From Bryobacterales bacterium (GTDB lineage Bacteria; Acidobacteriota; Terriglobia; Bryobacterales; Bryobacteraceae): a stretch of 5,860 nucleotides of DNA. Position numbers and translations under genes: made by a program. The stretch spans positions 1,312-7,171 of the forward strand of contig DOZZ01000069.1 in the NCBI GenBank assembly GCA_003517725.1. Reading direction: 5' to 3'. Positions 1-5,860 of this stretch are shown in pieces (the stretch's first letter is position 1; each line of letters begins with the position of its first letter). The notes under the pieces were generated by a model. That model did not search any database and had not been told where the DNA came from. It worked only from the letters and a program-made list of their open reading frames with translations.

Positions 1-866
1 CGGATCATCTCGGCGGTCGAAATCAGCAGCTTTTTGCGGACGTCGGCGGAGCTCGCTTCGTGGAAATGCGCCCAGATAGATTGGAAGCCGAAGATGCCTA
101 CCAGCACCGCGAACAACAGCGGCAATTGCAGGCTCAACAGCAGCACGCGCCGCCCCGGAATCCAGCGCCGCCGCGCGCCGATCGCCAGCACCGTCACCAG
201 TTCGGCGGTCAGCAGCGCCACGCCGCCGCGTGACGCGCTCACCACCACCGCGGCGAACAGGGTGGCCGCCACCACGCCCCACAGGAGGGCCCGCTGGCGG
301 TCCATTAAAATGCGGACCACCGCGACCGGGAACAACAACTCCACGAACGCCGCGAAATGGTTCTTATAAATGAAAGGGCCGATGCAATCGTGCGAGGGAA
401 TGATCCAGAAGACCAGGTCGGGCGCCGTGTAATACTGCAGCACCGCCGCCAGCGCCAGCACGCCGCAAAACACCAGCATCACGCTCAGAAAGCGTTCCCG
501 CGCCTCCACGCTGGCCAGGGCCTGCGCGCCCAGCCAGAAATAGGCCGCGCTGGAGGCCCACGCAAGCGATGCTTCGAGCGTGGCGAAGTGGCTCACGCTG
601 AGCCCGAACAGGAGTTGTAACGGCCCCCACAGCGCCAGCGCCAGCAGCGCCCATGTGATGCGCGGAGTCCGCCCCGGCGCGCCCTTGGCCCGGACGAATA
701 AGACGCACCAGACGATCACCAGCGCCCACGCGCCAATCTGCGGCGCCGCGACGGACCAGTATTCGTGCGACCAATCCACTAGCGCGGCTGCCATCAGCGC
801 GGCGGCCAGCGGCGCCGCCAGCATCTGATAGCGCGCGCCCGGCTTCTTCACGGCCATGGGTGACAT
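1..866 (-). CDS. O-antigen ligase/polymerase family membrane protein (Wzy_C-like), partial
   Basis: The frame stays open from an ATG at 866-864 to the window edge (288 full codons), so the C-terminus is missing. The visible part is strongly hydrophobic, with about nine likely membrane segments near residues 15-31, 42-58, 70-90, 97-118, 125-145, 169-187, 192-212, 214-230 and 240-262. Two stretches are typical of the O-antigen ligase (Wzy_C, PF04932) family: NHFAAFVELLFPV at 169-181 and VVVSASRGGVALL at 207-219. Members ligate or polymerise lipid-linked glycans at the outer face of the inner membrane, and full proteins usually exceed 400 residues. The gene lies 8 bases after the stop of the TPR gene. 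An in-frame TTG at 878-876 overlaps that stop (TTGA) and has GGAG 8 bases upstream, so it could be the true start, adding four residues. The family assignment is good. Whether it is a ligase or a polymerase, and its glycan, cannot be told. Confidence 0.82.
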   Translation of the reverse strand, partial: MSPMAVKKPGARYQMLAAPLAAALMAAALVDWSHEYWSVAAPQIGAWALVIVWCVLFVRAKGAPGRTPRITWALLALALWGPLQLLFGLSVSHFATLEASLAWASSAAYFWLGAQALASVEARERFLSVMLVFCGVLALAAVLQYYTAPDLVFWIIPSHDCIGPFIYKNHFAAFVELLFPVAVVRILMDRQRALLWGVVAATLFAAVVVSASRGGVALLTAELVTVLAIGARRRWIPGRRVLLLSLQLPLLFAVLVGIFGFQSIWAHFHEASSADVRKKLLISTAEMI

Positions 867-874
867 GCCGAGGC

Positions 875-2134
875 TCAAGCCAGCCGCTCCAGTCGTACAT
901 GGGAGATACGAATGCTGCCGTGAGCGCGCAGCGTCCCGAGCGGCCGGCTGTAGCGCAGCGCCAGACGCAGCAGACTCTGGCCTGAAGCGGTTTGGAACTC
1001 GCACGCGCCGCCCGCCGGCTCCGCGCTCGACAGGGAAGCACACGTGGAGGGCTGCGGCGCGCCGGTCGCGGGCTCAACCGCAGCCCAGCTTAACCCGCTG
1101 CCGGGCTCGATGTCGGTGGTCTGGTATTGAAAGCGCAGCCGATAGCGCGCTCCCGGAACCACCGGGATGTTCTGCGTCAGCAGCTCCGCGCTCTCCGGCT
1201 GATCGCCATCCAGCTCAACGCGAACTTCGTTTTCGTCCCCGAAGTAACGGTTGTCGATGCCGTGCGATCGCGGCAGCGCCCAGTTGAAGCCGCGGCCCGC
1301 CGGTTCGCGCTCCAGATTGCCGTCGGTGAGCGAACGCCCGCGCGCGGGGTCGAGGCCAGCGCGCCCGTGAGCCGCGGCATAGCCGTTCCAGACCTCCACC
1401 GCGCCGGCCGCATCGCCGGTCTGAATCAGCAGGTCGCATAGCGGCAGGGAGGGCCCGAACTCGTCTGCCATGCCGGTACGGTTCAGGGTGCGCCAGGCGG
1501 GCAGCGCGGCCGATGGTTTTCTGAGACTCGTCAAGTAGAGCGCGTAGGCGGCGCGCACCGGCGGCACGGGGGGCACCGCCCGGTTCAGAATGGTGGGCGC
1601 ATCGTCGGAGACGCGCCAGCAGAGGTCGAATACGGGCTCCGGAGCATAGCCCGCCGGCTCGGTGAGTTGCAGGCACTGCCGCGCATAGGTCCAGAACTTG
1701 TCGATGTCGGCATGCCGCGCATAGAAATTGGCCAGGGTCCAGGCCGGTTTAAAGGTGTGGTCGGCATCCGCGGCCCGCAGCAGCATCTGCTCGGCCTGGT
1801 TCTTATGCCCGTGGATTTCCAGGTAGAGGCCGCGCTGCATCCAGGGCTCCGCCAGCCGCGGCTCGATGGTGGTGGCGTCCTCCAGCAGACGGCCCACCGC
1901 CGCGTCGCCGCCGGCCGGATTATCGCGTTCGAGCAGCGCCGCCTGGCGCAACCGGTAGCGCGCGCTGCCGGGGGCCAGCCGGACGGCCCGCGCGGCACTT
2001 GCGAGTTCCGGCCGGCGCGCCAGATCGTCAGCCAGCGATAGGCGGATCGAAACCGTAATGCACGCCGCGCCCGCCAGCGCCATCGCCGCCGCGAGCGCCC
2101 AGCGCAGGGTAGCCCCACCAGCCGCATGCATCAC
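875..2134 (-). CDS. Membrane-anchored TPR protein with C-terminal beta-sandwich-like domain
   Basis: The product is 419 residues from GTG at 2134, or 418 from the ATG directly after it at 2131, which is the more likely start. Residues 12-31 form one hydrophobic segment (signal anchor). The motif before C25 lacks the Leu/Val/Ile expected at -3 of a lipobox, so it is probably not a lipoprotein. Residues 43-160 and 195-257 are alpha-helical with TPR-like periodicity, for example around EPWMQRGLYLEIHGHKNQAEQMLL and KPAWTLANFYARHADIDKFW. From about residue 270 the character changes to beta-rich: DGNLEREPAGRGFNW, then VPVVPGARYRLRFQYQT-like strands and a final SIRISHVRLERL strand. This resembles the carbohydrate-binding-like domains found in TPR proteins beside O-antigen ligases. 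C365 and C378 could form a disulfide outside the cytoplasm. The gene sits between a glycosyltransferase and an O-antigen ligase gene, so a role as an extracytoplasmic polymerase or ligase partner is inferred, not shown. No Shine-Dalgarno sequence is visible. Confidence 0.8.
   Translation of the reverse strand: MMHAAGGATLRWALAAAMALAGAACITVSIRLSLADDLARRPELASAARAVRLAPGSARYRLRQAALLERDNPAGGDAAVGRLLEDATTIEPRLAEPWMQRGLYLEIHGHKNQAEQMLLRAADADHTFKPAWTLANFYARHADIDKFWTYARQCLQLTEPAGYAPEPVFDLCWRVSDDAPTILNRAVPPVPPVRAAYALYLTSLRKPSAALPAWRTLNRTGMADEFGPSLPLCDLLIQTGDAAGAVEVWNGYAAAHGRAGLDPARGRSLTDGNLEREPAGRGFNWALPRSHGIDNRYFGDENEVRVELDGDQPESAELLTQNIPVVPGARYRLRFQYQTTDIEPGSGLSWAAVEPATGAPQPSTCASLSSAEPAGGACEFQTASGQSLLRLALRYSRPLGTLRAHGSIRISHVRLERLA
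887..890 (-). promoter_or_regulatory. Candidate ribosome binding site (GGAG) for the O-antigen ligase gene
   Basis: GGAG on the minus strand lies inside the last codons of the TPR gene. It is 8 bases from the in-frame TTG at 878-876 but 20 bases from the ATG at 866. The spacing favours a TTG start overlapping the upstream TGA stop, which would imply translational coupling. This is inferred from spacing only. Confidence 0.35.
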
Positions 2135-2162
2135 CGAATGTCAGTGTACCGAATGTCAGTGC
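2133..2162. repeat. Two tandem copies of a 15-bp unit in the translation initiation region of the TPR gene
   Basis: Copy 1 (2133-2147) and copy 2 (2148-2162) share accgaatgtcagtg and differ only at the last base (t/c). The repeat fills most of the 38-41 base gap between the stop of the GT-methyltransferase gene and the start of the TPR gene. It touches the GTG codon at 2134-2132. No purine-rich ribosome binding site exists in the gap, so the repeat occupies the position where one is expected. Confidence 0.9.
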
Positions 2163-2172
2163 AGAACACGCG

Positions 2173-4155
2173 TTAGACGCCGAGCCTGCCGCCCACGGCC
2201 CTGGCAAGCGATCCGCCGAGCGCCTTCAGCAGCGCCCGCAGGCCCAATTGGGTGTGGTTCCGCGCGGCCCGCTCATACATCTCGGGATGCACGCGCGACA
2301 AAGTGCGGCCGTCGGCCACGTGCGCCGCCAGCCCGGCCAGATCCAGCCGCGAACGCAGCACGTCCTGCTGCACATACAAAATCGTGTTCTGGCGATACCA
2401 GGGCTCCACAGTCGGGTCTTTCCAGATCTTCGGCCGAAGCCAGTCCACCGCCACGTAATGGCGCCGCGCAAACTTTTCGGCCCAGTATTCCGGCCATTGT
2501 TCGTTCAGGTGGTGCGTGCCGCCCTGGAATGGCACGGCCGCCGAAAACACGATTACGGGGCTCAACTGCGTCAAGTCGCCCACGAAACTGTCGGCTCGTT
2601 CCGGCGGCAGGTGCTCGGCTACTTCGAGCGAGATCGCCAGGTCGAACTTGCGATCCAGCCGCAGCGGGCGGTTCAACTCATGCGCGGCAAACCGCGCCGC
2701 GTCCACCACCAGGTGATCGCGCCGCACGTAAGCGCCATCGATGCCCAGGCCATCGGTGACGCCGCAGCGCCCGAATTCCGCGAGCCAGATACCCGTGCCG
2801 CAGCCCACGTCCACCACGCTGCCGGGGTTCAACAAACCTACCAGCAGCGGCACCACCGAGCGAGCCGAGCAGGCCGATCCCCGCGCGATGCCGGAATAGA
2901 ATATGGGACTGTAAGTGCTTTCTTTGGGCCCTGCGGGCGTGCTGGTCATTTGCTGATGGAGTGCCGCGCGGCCCGCGGAATTCTCAATGCTTTGTAGCAA
3001 CTCGAGGACCCGCCGGCCCGACGTGTCCCAGTTCAGCCGCCGGCGCGATTCCTCCAGGGAAGACTCCGCCAACTGCCGGTAGCCGCGAGAGTTCGCAAAA
3101 GCCTCGGCGATGTAATCGGCGTACTCCGGGCCGCCATCTGAGACCGGAAATAGCGCGCCATTCACTCCGGGGCGGATCACGCCGGGGATACCGCCGGTGT
3201 CAGTGGCCAGGCACGGCACGCCCAGAGCATTGGCCTCGCAGAACACAATGGGCGTGGCATCGGCGCGCGACGGCAAAATCAGGAAATGCGAGCGCGCCAG
3301 CAGTTCCATTAGAACCTGCTCGCCGTGGGGCGTGGTCTTGTCGATGAACGGAATTACGGTCGTGCCGTCCGGCAGTTCGGTTCCGTGGGGCGGATGGCAA
3401 CCGGCGATGGTCAGCTCCGAGCGCAACCCGCGCGCCGCCAGGGCCCGCTGCGCGTCGACCGCGATGGCGCCGCCCTTGCGTTTCCAGTCCACGCCCAGAA
3501 ACAGCAGCCGGCACACGTCCGACGGGCGCTCCGCGATGGCCCGCGCCACGGCTTCAGGGCTATATAACTTCTCAAAGCCCGCGCCGAACGGGACCACATG
3601 CATCCTGGCCGCATCCACCTGGTAATGTTCCAGCGTCGAGCGCCGCGCCCATTCTGACGAATAGATGCCCAGCGCCGCGCGCGAAAGAGCGCTCTGCTCG
3701 GCGCGGTTGCCGTTGCGCATGGAAGCGGCGCTGGGCGGCTGCGGCGTCGGGTAGTAGCGCACAAACTCGGCGTAGGAAGCGTCGGTCCAGAAGGCCAGCG
3801 GCTGGCGCGCCTCCACGTAACTCAGCACCAGGCTGCTGGAGGAGAAGATGACGTCCGCCCCGCTCGACCGCACGGCGTGCTCTACCTGCCGCGCGTAGCC
3901 CTTTAACCGCGCCGGTTCCAGCACCCATTGATGGTGCTGCCCGAAGACGGTTTTATGAACCTGCTGCTTGATGCGCAGCGGCAGCCGCCAGACATCCAGC
4001 AGGGGCCCCACGAATTGGATCTCCGCGCCCTGCGCCTGCAACGCCATCCACATCCGGTAGGTGGTTCCGGACCAGGCCCGGCGGTCGCCGGGATGGTGCG
4101 ACGTGACGTAGGCAATTTTCATGCAGCCAGAGACAGGGTGTTCACCCAGCGGCAT
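2173..4155 (-). CDS. Bifunctional GT-B glycosyltransferase (GT4-like) fused to a class I SAM-dependent methyltransferase
   Basis: This is one uninterrupted frame of 660 residues with two catalytic modules. Residues 12-390 form a GT-B glycosyltransferase. The N-terminal strand is MKIAYVTSHHPGD, FLGVDWKRKGG at 219-229 carries the basic donor-phosphate residues, and PSRADATPIVFCEANALGVP at 295-314 is the GT4 acidic motif. D299 replaces the first Glu of the usual E-x7-E, and the second is E307. After a short linker (391-412) comes a class I methyltransferase: motif I VVDVGCGTG at 447-455, an acidic residue after strand 2 (D473) and another in LVVDAARF, and FDLAISLEVAEHL at 504-516. Expected role: cytoplasmic transfer of a nucleotide-sugar-derived sugar plus methylation of a glycan or its precursor. 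It is followed by the TPR and O-antigen ligase genes, consistent with a polysaccharide operon. Start choice is open: ATG 4155 has GAGAG 4 bases upstream, while ATG 4122 (residue 12) is where the fold begins. An internal ATG at 2949 could give a free methyltransferase, but it lacks a clear ribosome binding site. Sugar and acceptor cannot be predicted. Confidence 0.88.
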   Translation of the reverse strand: MPLGEHPVSGCMKIAYVTSHHPGDRRAWSGTTYRMWMALQAQGAEIQFVGPLLDVWRLPLRIKQQVHKTVFGQHHQWVLEPARLKGYARQVEHAVRSSGADVIFSSSSLVLSYVEARQPLAFWTDASYAEFVRYYPTPQPPSAASMRNGNRAEQSALSRAALGIYSSEWARRSTLEHYQVDAARMHVVPFGAGFEKLYSPEAVARAIAERPSDVCRLLFLGVDWKRKGGAIAVDAQRALAARGLRSELTIAGCHPPHGTELPDGTTVIPFIDKTTPHGEQVLMELLARSHFLILPSRADATPIVFCEANALGVPCLATDTGGIPGVIRPGVNGALFPVSDGGPEYADYIAEAFANSRGYRQLAESSLEESRRRLNWDTSGRRVLELLQSIENSAGRAALHQQMTSTPAGPKESTYSPIFYSGIARGSACSARSVVPLLVGLLNPGSVVDVGCGTGIWLAEFGRCGVTDGLGIDGAYVRRDHLVVDAARFAAHELNRPLRLDRKFDLAISLEVAEHLPPERADSFVGDLTQLSPVIVFSAAVPFQGGTHHLNEQWPEYWAEKFARRHYVAVDWLRPKIWKDPTVEPWYRQNTILYVQQDVLRSRLDLAGLAAHVADGRTLSRVHPEMYERAARNHTQLGLRALLKALGGSLARAVGGRLGV

Positions 4156-4159
4156 AAAT

Positions 4160-4164
4160 CTCTC
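4160..4164 (-). promoter_or_regulatory. Weak ribosome binding site (GAGAG) for the GT-methyltransferase gene
   Basis: GAGAG on the minus strand ends 4 bases before the ATG at 4155-4153. The alternative ATG at 4122-4120 is preceded by CTGGCTGC, with no purine-rich tract. The site therefore favours the upstream start, although the first 11 residues lie outside the recognisable fold. Confidence 0.4.
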
Positions 4165-4178
4165 GGGGAATTAGTTCG

Positions 4179-4205
4179 AAAAAACCCGGCTGGCGCGCCC
4201 AGCCG
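4179..4205 (-). terminator. Rho-independent terminator of serS
   Basis: On the minus strand CGGCTGG (4205-4199) pairs perfectly with CCAGCCG (4193-4187) around a 5-base GCGCG loop. GG and then a run of six T (4184-4179) follow. It lies about 64 bases after the serS stop codon and faces the right way for serS. On the plus strand the A-run precedes the stem, so it would not terminate in that direction. Confidence 0.85.
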
Positions 4206-4207
4206 CT

Positions 4208-4237
4208 CGGGGGACACATCAGCAGGTGTGTCCCCCG
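4208..4237. repeat. Perfect 11-bp inverted repeat (REP-like palindrome) between serS and its terminator
   Basis: The arms cgggggacaca (4208-4218) and tgtgtcccccg (4227-4237) are exact reverse complements around an 8-base loop. The hairpin is separated from the terminator stem by only two bases, and on neither strand is it directly followed by a T-run. The GGGGACACACC core resembles the GGGGACA-type heads of repetitive extragenic palindromes in many bacteria. Genome-wide repetition cannot be judged from one copy. Confidence 0.7.
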
Positions 4238-4268
4238 TCGGCATCGGTCTGTCAACAGTTGTGCGGTG

Positions 4269-5543
4269 CTACCTAACTGCCGTGATGCGATCTACTCCCA
4301 GGTAAGGCCGTAGTGCTTCCGGCGCCACCACGCTGCCATCCTTCTCCTGGAAATTCTCGAGGATCGCGACCCACGTGCGCCCCACCGCCAGGCCGCTGCC
4401 GTTCAGCGTGTGGGCGAATTCGGCCTTGCCCTTGCCGCTCTTGCAGCGTATGCCCGCGCGGCGCGCCTGATACGCGCCGTAGTTGGAGCACGACGATATC
4501 TCTTTATAGGCGTTCTGCCCCGGCAGCCACACTTCAATGTCGTAAGTGCGCTGCGCCGACGGCCCCATGTCTCCCGTACACAGCAGCATGGTGCGATAAG
4601 GCAGCCCCAGCGCCTGCAGCACGGCTTCGGCGTTGCGCGTCAGCTTCTCGTGCTCTTCGGCGCTCTGCTCCGGACGCGTGAACTTCACCAGCTCCACCTT
4701 CTGAAACTGATGCTGCCGGATGATGCCGCGCACGTCGCGTCCATGCGATCCGGCCTCGCTGCGAAAACAGGGCGTGTAAGCGCACAGCGAGATCGGCAGC
4801 CGCTCGGCGTCCAGCGTCTCGTTACTGTAAATATTGGTAACGGGAACCTCCGCCGTGGGAATCAGCCAGAAATCGGTGTTCTCCAGGCGGAATAAATCGC
4901 CGGCGAACTTGGGCAGGTTACCCGTACCGTACAGGCTGGCCGAGTTCACCACATACGGCGGCAGCACTTCGGTGTAACCATGCTCGCGGCCGTGCAGGTC
5001 GAGCATGAAGTTCATCAACGCGCGCTCGAGCTTGGCGCCCCAGCTCCAATACAGGGCAAAGCGCGCGCCCGTAATTTTCGCCGCGCGCTCCAGGTCCAGA
5101 ATGCCCAACGCCGGGCCCAGATCCCAATGGGCTTTGGGTTCGAAATCGAATTGCCGCGGCTGGCCCCAGCGCCGCACTTCCACGTTGTCGTCGGCGCTCG
5201 ATCCCACGGGCACGCAATCGTCGGGCAGATTGGGAATGCCCGCCAGCAGCAGGCGAAATTCCTCTTCGAGCCCGCGCACCTGCTCATCCAGTTCGCCGAT
5301 GCGTTTGCCAGACTCGCGCACCGCGCTCTGCTGTTCGGTGGTGTCGGAGCCCTGTTTACGCAGTCGCGCGATCGCTTCGCTCGATGCGTTGCGCCGGGCT
5401 TTGAGCTCTTCGGCTTCGGTGATGGCCGCGCGCCGCCGCTGGTCGAGTTCGCGAAACGGCTCGACAGGCACGACAAAGCCGCGCGTCGCCAAACGCGCCG
5501 CGACCTGCTCTAAGTTGTTGCGAAAAAATGCAAGGTCGTGCAT
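4269..5543 (-). CDS. serS: Seryl-tRNA synthetase
   Basis: The 424-residue product has the usual bacterial length and all hallmarks of class II seryl-tRNA synthetase. It activates serine with ATP and charges tRNA-Ser (and tRNA-Sec where present) in the cytoplasm. Residues 1-105 form the N-terminal tRNA-binding arm, including a long charged antiparallel coiled coil at about 30-105. The catalytic core shows TAEVP at 230-234 (serine binding), motif 2 starting [14 protein letters not shown] at 260-273 and IRQHQF at 275-280, [15 protein letters not shown] at 348-362, and motif 3 [17 protein letters not shown] at 381-397. The ATG at 5543 matches the family's N-terminus ([10 protein letters not shown]). 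The bases before it (TAACGGG) give at best a weak ribosome binding site, and no T-box or other leader structure is visible. It follows the 52-residue gene by 63 bases and is probably co-transcribed with it. An intrinsic terminator follows at 4205-4179. Confidence 0.98.
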   Translation of the reverse strand: MHDLAFFRNNLEQVAARLATRGFVVPVEPFRELDQRRRAAITEAEELKARRNASSEAIARLRKQGSDTTEQQSAVRESGKRIGELDEQVRGLEEEFRLLLAGIPNLPDDCVPVGSSADDNVEVRRWGQPRQFDFEPKAHWDLGPALGILDLERAAKITGARFALYWSWGAKLERALMNFMLDLHGREHGYTEVLPPYVVNSASLYGTGNLPKFAGDLFRLENTDFWLIPTAEVPVTNIYSNETLDAERLPISLCAYTPCFRSEAGSHGRDVRGIIRQHQFQKVELVKFTRPEQSAEEHEKLTRNAEAVLQALGLPYRTMLLCTGDMGPSAQRTYDIEVWLPGQNAYKEISSCSNYGAYQARRAGIRCKSGKGKAEFAHTLNGSGLAVGRTWVAILENFQEKDGSVVAPEALRPYLGVDRITAVR

Positions 5544-5606
5544 CCCGTTATGCTAACAGCCGAGGCAGTGCGCGATGCGCGCGGGCGGGGCTCCGGAGGG
5601 CTGGGC

Positions 5607-5765
5607 CTAGTCTTCCTCTTCATCCGTCGAAACTGGCTCCAGATCTTCGGCTTCGAAGATCTCGCGGCAGTCGAGGCACTCAACGTACTCGACCCCGTCG
5701 CGGCGCGCCAGCATCACTGTCCTGGCATGTTCACAGGCGGTTTGCGTCACGGGTATAGAACTCAT
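5607..5765 (-). CDS. Small acidic zinc-ribbon-like protein, 52 residues
   Basis: ATG at 5765-5763 opens a 52-codon frame ending in TAG at 5609-5607. An in-frame TGA lies four codons upstream of the ATG, so the start cannot be further out. A weak GAG lies 7 bases before the ATG. The protein has C11-x-H13 and C30-x2-C33, spaced as in a small zinc ribbon: TACEHARTVMLARRDG, then YVECLDCREIFEAEDLE. It ends in an acidic tail (STDEEED). I do not recognise a named family, and the function is unknown. Such proteins can be metal-binding accessory or nucleic-acid-binding factors, but nothing here decides this. Coding status is supported by the ordered Cys/His pattern, a plausible upstream promoter and the tight position ahead of serS on the same strand. 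Confidence 0.72.
   Translation of the reverse strand: MSSIPVTQTACEHARTVMLARRDGVEYVECLDCREIFEAEDLEPVSTDEEED
5641..5662. repeat. Perfect 9-bp inverted repeat with 4-base loop inside the small zinc-ribbon-like gene
   Basis: agatcttcg (5641-5649) and cgaagatct (5654-5662) are exact reverse complements around gctt. The hairpin falls in the codons for the IFEAEDL stretch, just after the CLDC motif. It could form in the mRNA. It may equally be a by-product of repeated Glu/Asp/Phe codons. Confidence 0.6.
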
Positions 5766-5819
5766 GGAAAGGCTCAAAATTCATCTCTTAAGAACAACTC
5801 GACCACTTCTGATTTTGAG

Positions 5820-5848
5820 AGGATAGCATTTTTCCTGGAGATTGCCAC
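5820..5848 (-). promoter_or_regulatory. Candidate sigma70-type promoter for the small gene and serS
   Basis: On the minus strand GTGGCA (5848-5843, 4 of 6 to TTGACA) is followed after exactly 17 bases by TATCCT (5825-5820, 4 of 6 to TATAAT). A TGC extension makes an extended -10. The region 5766-5860 is clearly more AT-rich than the genes, as expected for a promoter. It would leave a leader of about 45-50 bases before the ATG at 5765. No other feature is visible in 5766-5860. Confidence 0.45.
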
Positions 5849-5860
5849 TCCATTTCATGC

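Noticed and set aside
364..1077. Minus-strand open frame of 237 codons across the O-antigen ligase and TPR genes
   Set aside because: It is rich in Arg, Ala and Gly with no domain logic. The overlapping frame that runs off the window edge has membrane segments and family motifs, so this one is a frame shadow.
2058..2077. Possible lipoprotein signal in the TPR protein (LAGAAC at residues 20-25)
   Set aside because: The -3 position is Gly, not Leu/Val/Ile, so the lipobox rule fails. A plain signal anchor fits better.
2058..2759. Plus-strand open frame of 233 codons containing a short repeated peptide
   Set aside because: The repeated TECQC peptide is just the 15-bp tandem repeat read in this frame. 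The rest is an Arg/Pro/Ala-rich antisense shadow.
2248..2997. Plus-strand open frame of 249 codons
   Set aside because: It lies entirely antisense to the methyltransferase half of the fusion gene. Its composition is typical of a GC-rich shadow, and it has no recognisable motif.
4250..4255. Perfect TTGACA (-35-like) on the minus strand after serS
   Set aside because: The hexamers 16-18 bases downstream fall in the GGGGGACACA palindrome and do not resemble a -10 box.
5544..5606. Possible separate promoter for serS around TTAGCATAAC
   Set aside because: TAGCAT or CATAAC could be a -10, but no acceptable -35 exists at the right spacing in this GC-rich gap.

Overview
The window is a GC-rich bacterial segment, and all of its recognisable genes lie on the minus strand. 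Read in transcription order, from high to low coordinates, it holds: a 52-residue protein with a zinc-ribbon-like Cys/His pattern (5765-5607); seryl-tRNA synthetase serS (5543-4269); a fused glycosyltransferase/methyltransferase (4155-2173); a membrane-anchored TPR protein with a C-terminal beta-rich domain (2134-875); and the N-terminal two thirds or so of an O-antigen ligase/polymerase-family membrane protein that runs off the left edge (866-1). No RNA gene, insertion sequence, CRISPR array or tRNA is visible. The plus strand has many long open frames, but they look like antisense shadows of GC-rich coding sequence.

The right part is a housekeeping unit. A plausible sigma70-type promoter (5848-5820) precedes the small gene. 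serS follows 63 bases later without a visible promoter of its own, so the two are probably co-transcribed. After the serS stop come two hairpins almost back to back. The first is a perfect 11-bp palindrome of REP type. The second is a classic intrinsic terminator with a T6 tract that ends the serS transcript.

The left part is a surface-polysaccharide unit of three genes spaced by 38 bases and then about 8 bases (or overlapping), consistent with an operon. The cytoplasmic fusion protein would transfer and methylate sugars on a growing glycan. The O-antigen ligase-type membrane protein would polymerise or ligate the lipid-linked glycan. The TPR/beta-sandwich protein between them is the likely extracytoplasmic partner of that polymerase. 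A tandem 15-bp repeat sits where the ribosome binding site of the TPR gene should be.

The organism cannot be fixed from these genes alone. High GC, the TPR-plus-O-antigen-ligase pairing and the GGGGGACACA palindrome are reminiscent of Acidobacteriota (Solibacter/Bryobacter-like genomes). This is an inference of low to moderate confidence. Nothing here is clearly a new biological system. The most unusual items are the GT-methyltransferase fusion, the repeat-in-leader arrangement, the stacked hairpins and the small zinc-ribbon-like protein upstream of serS.
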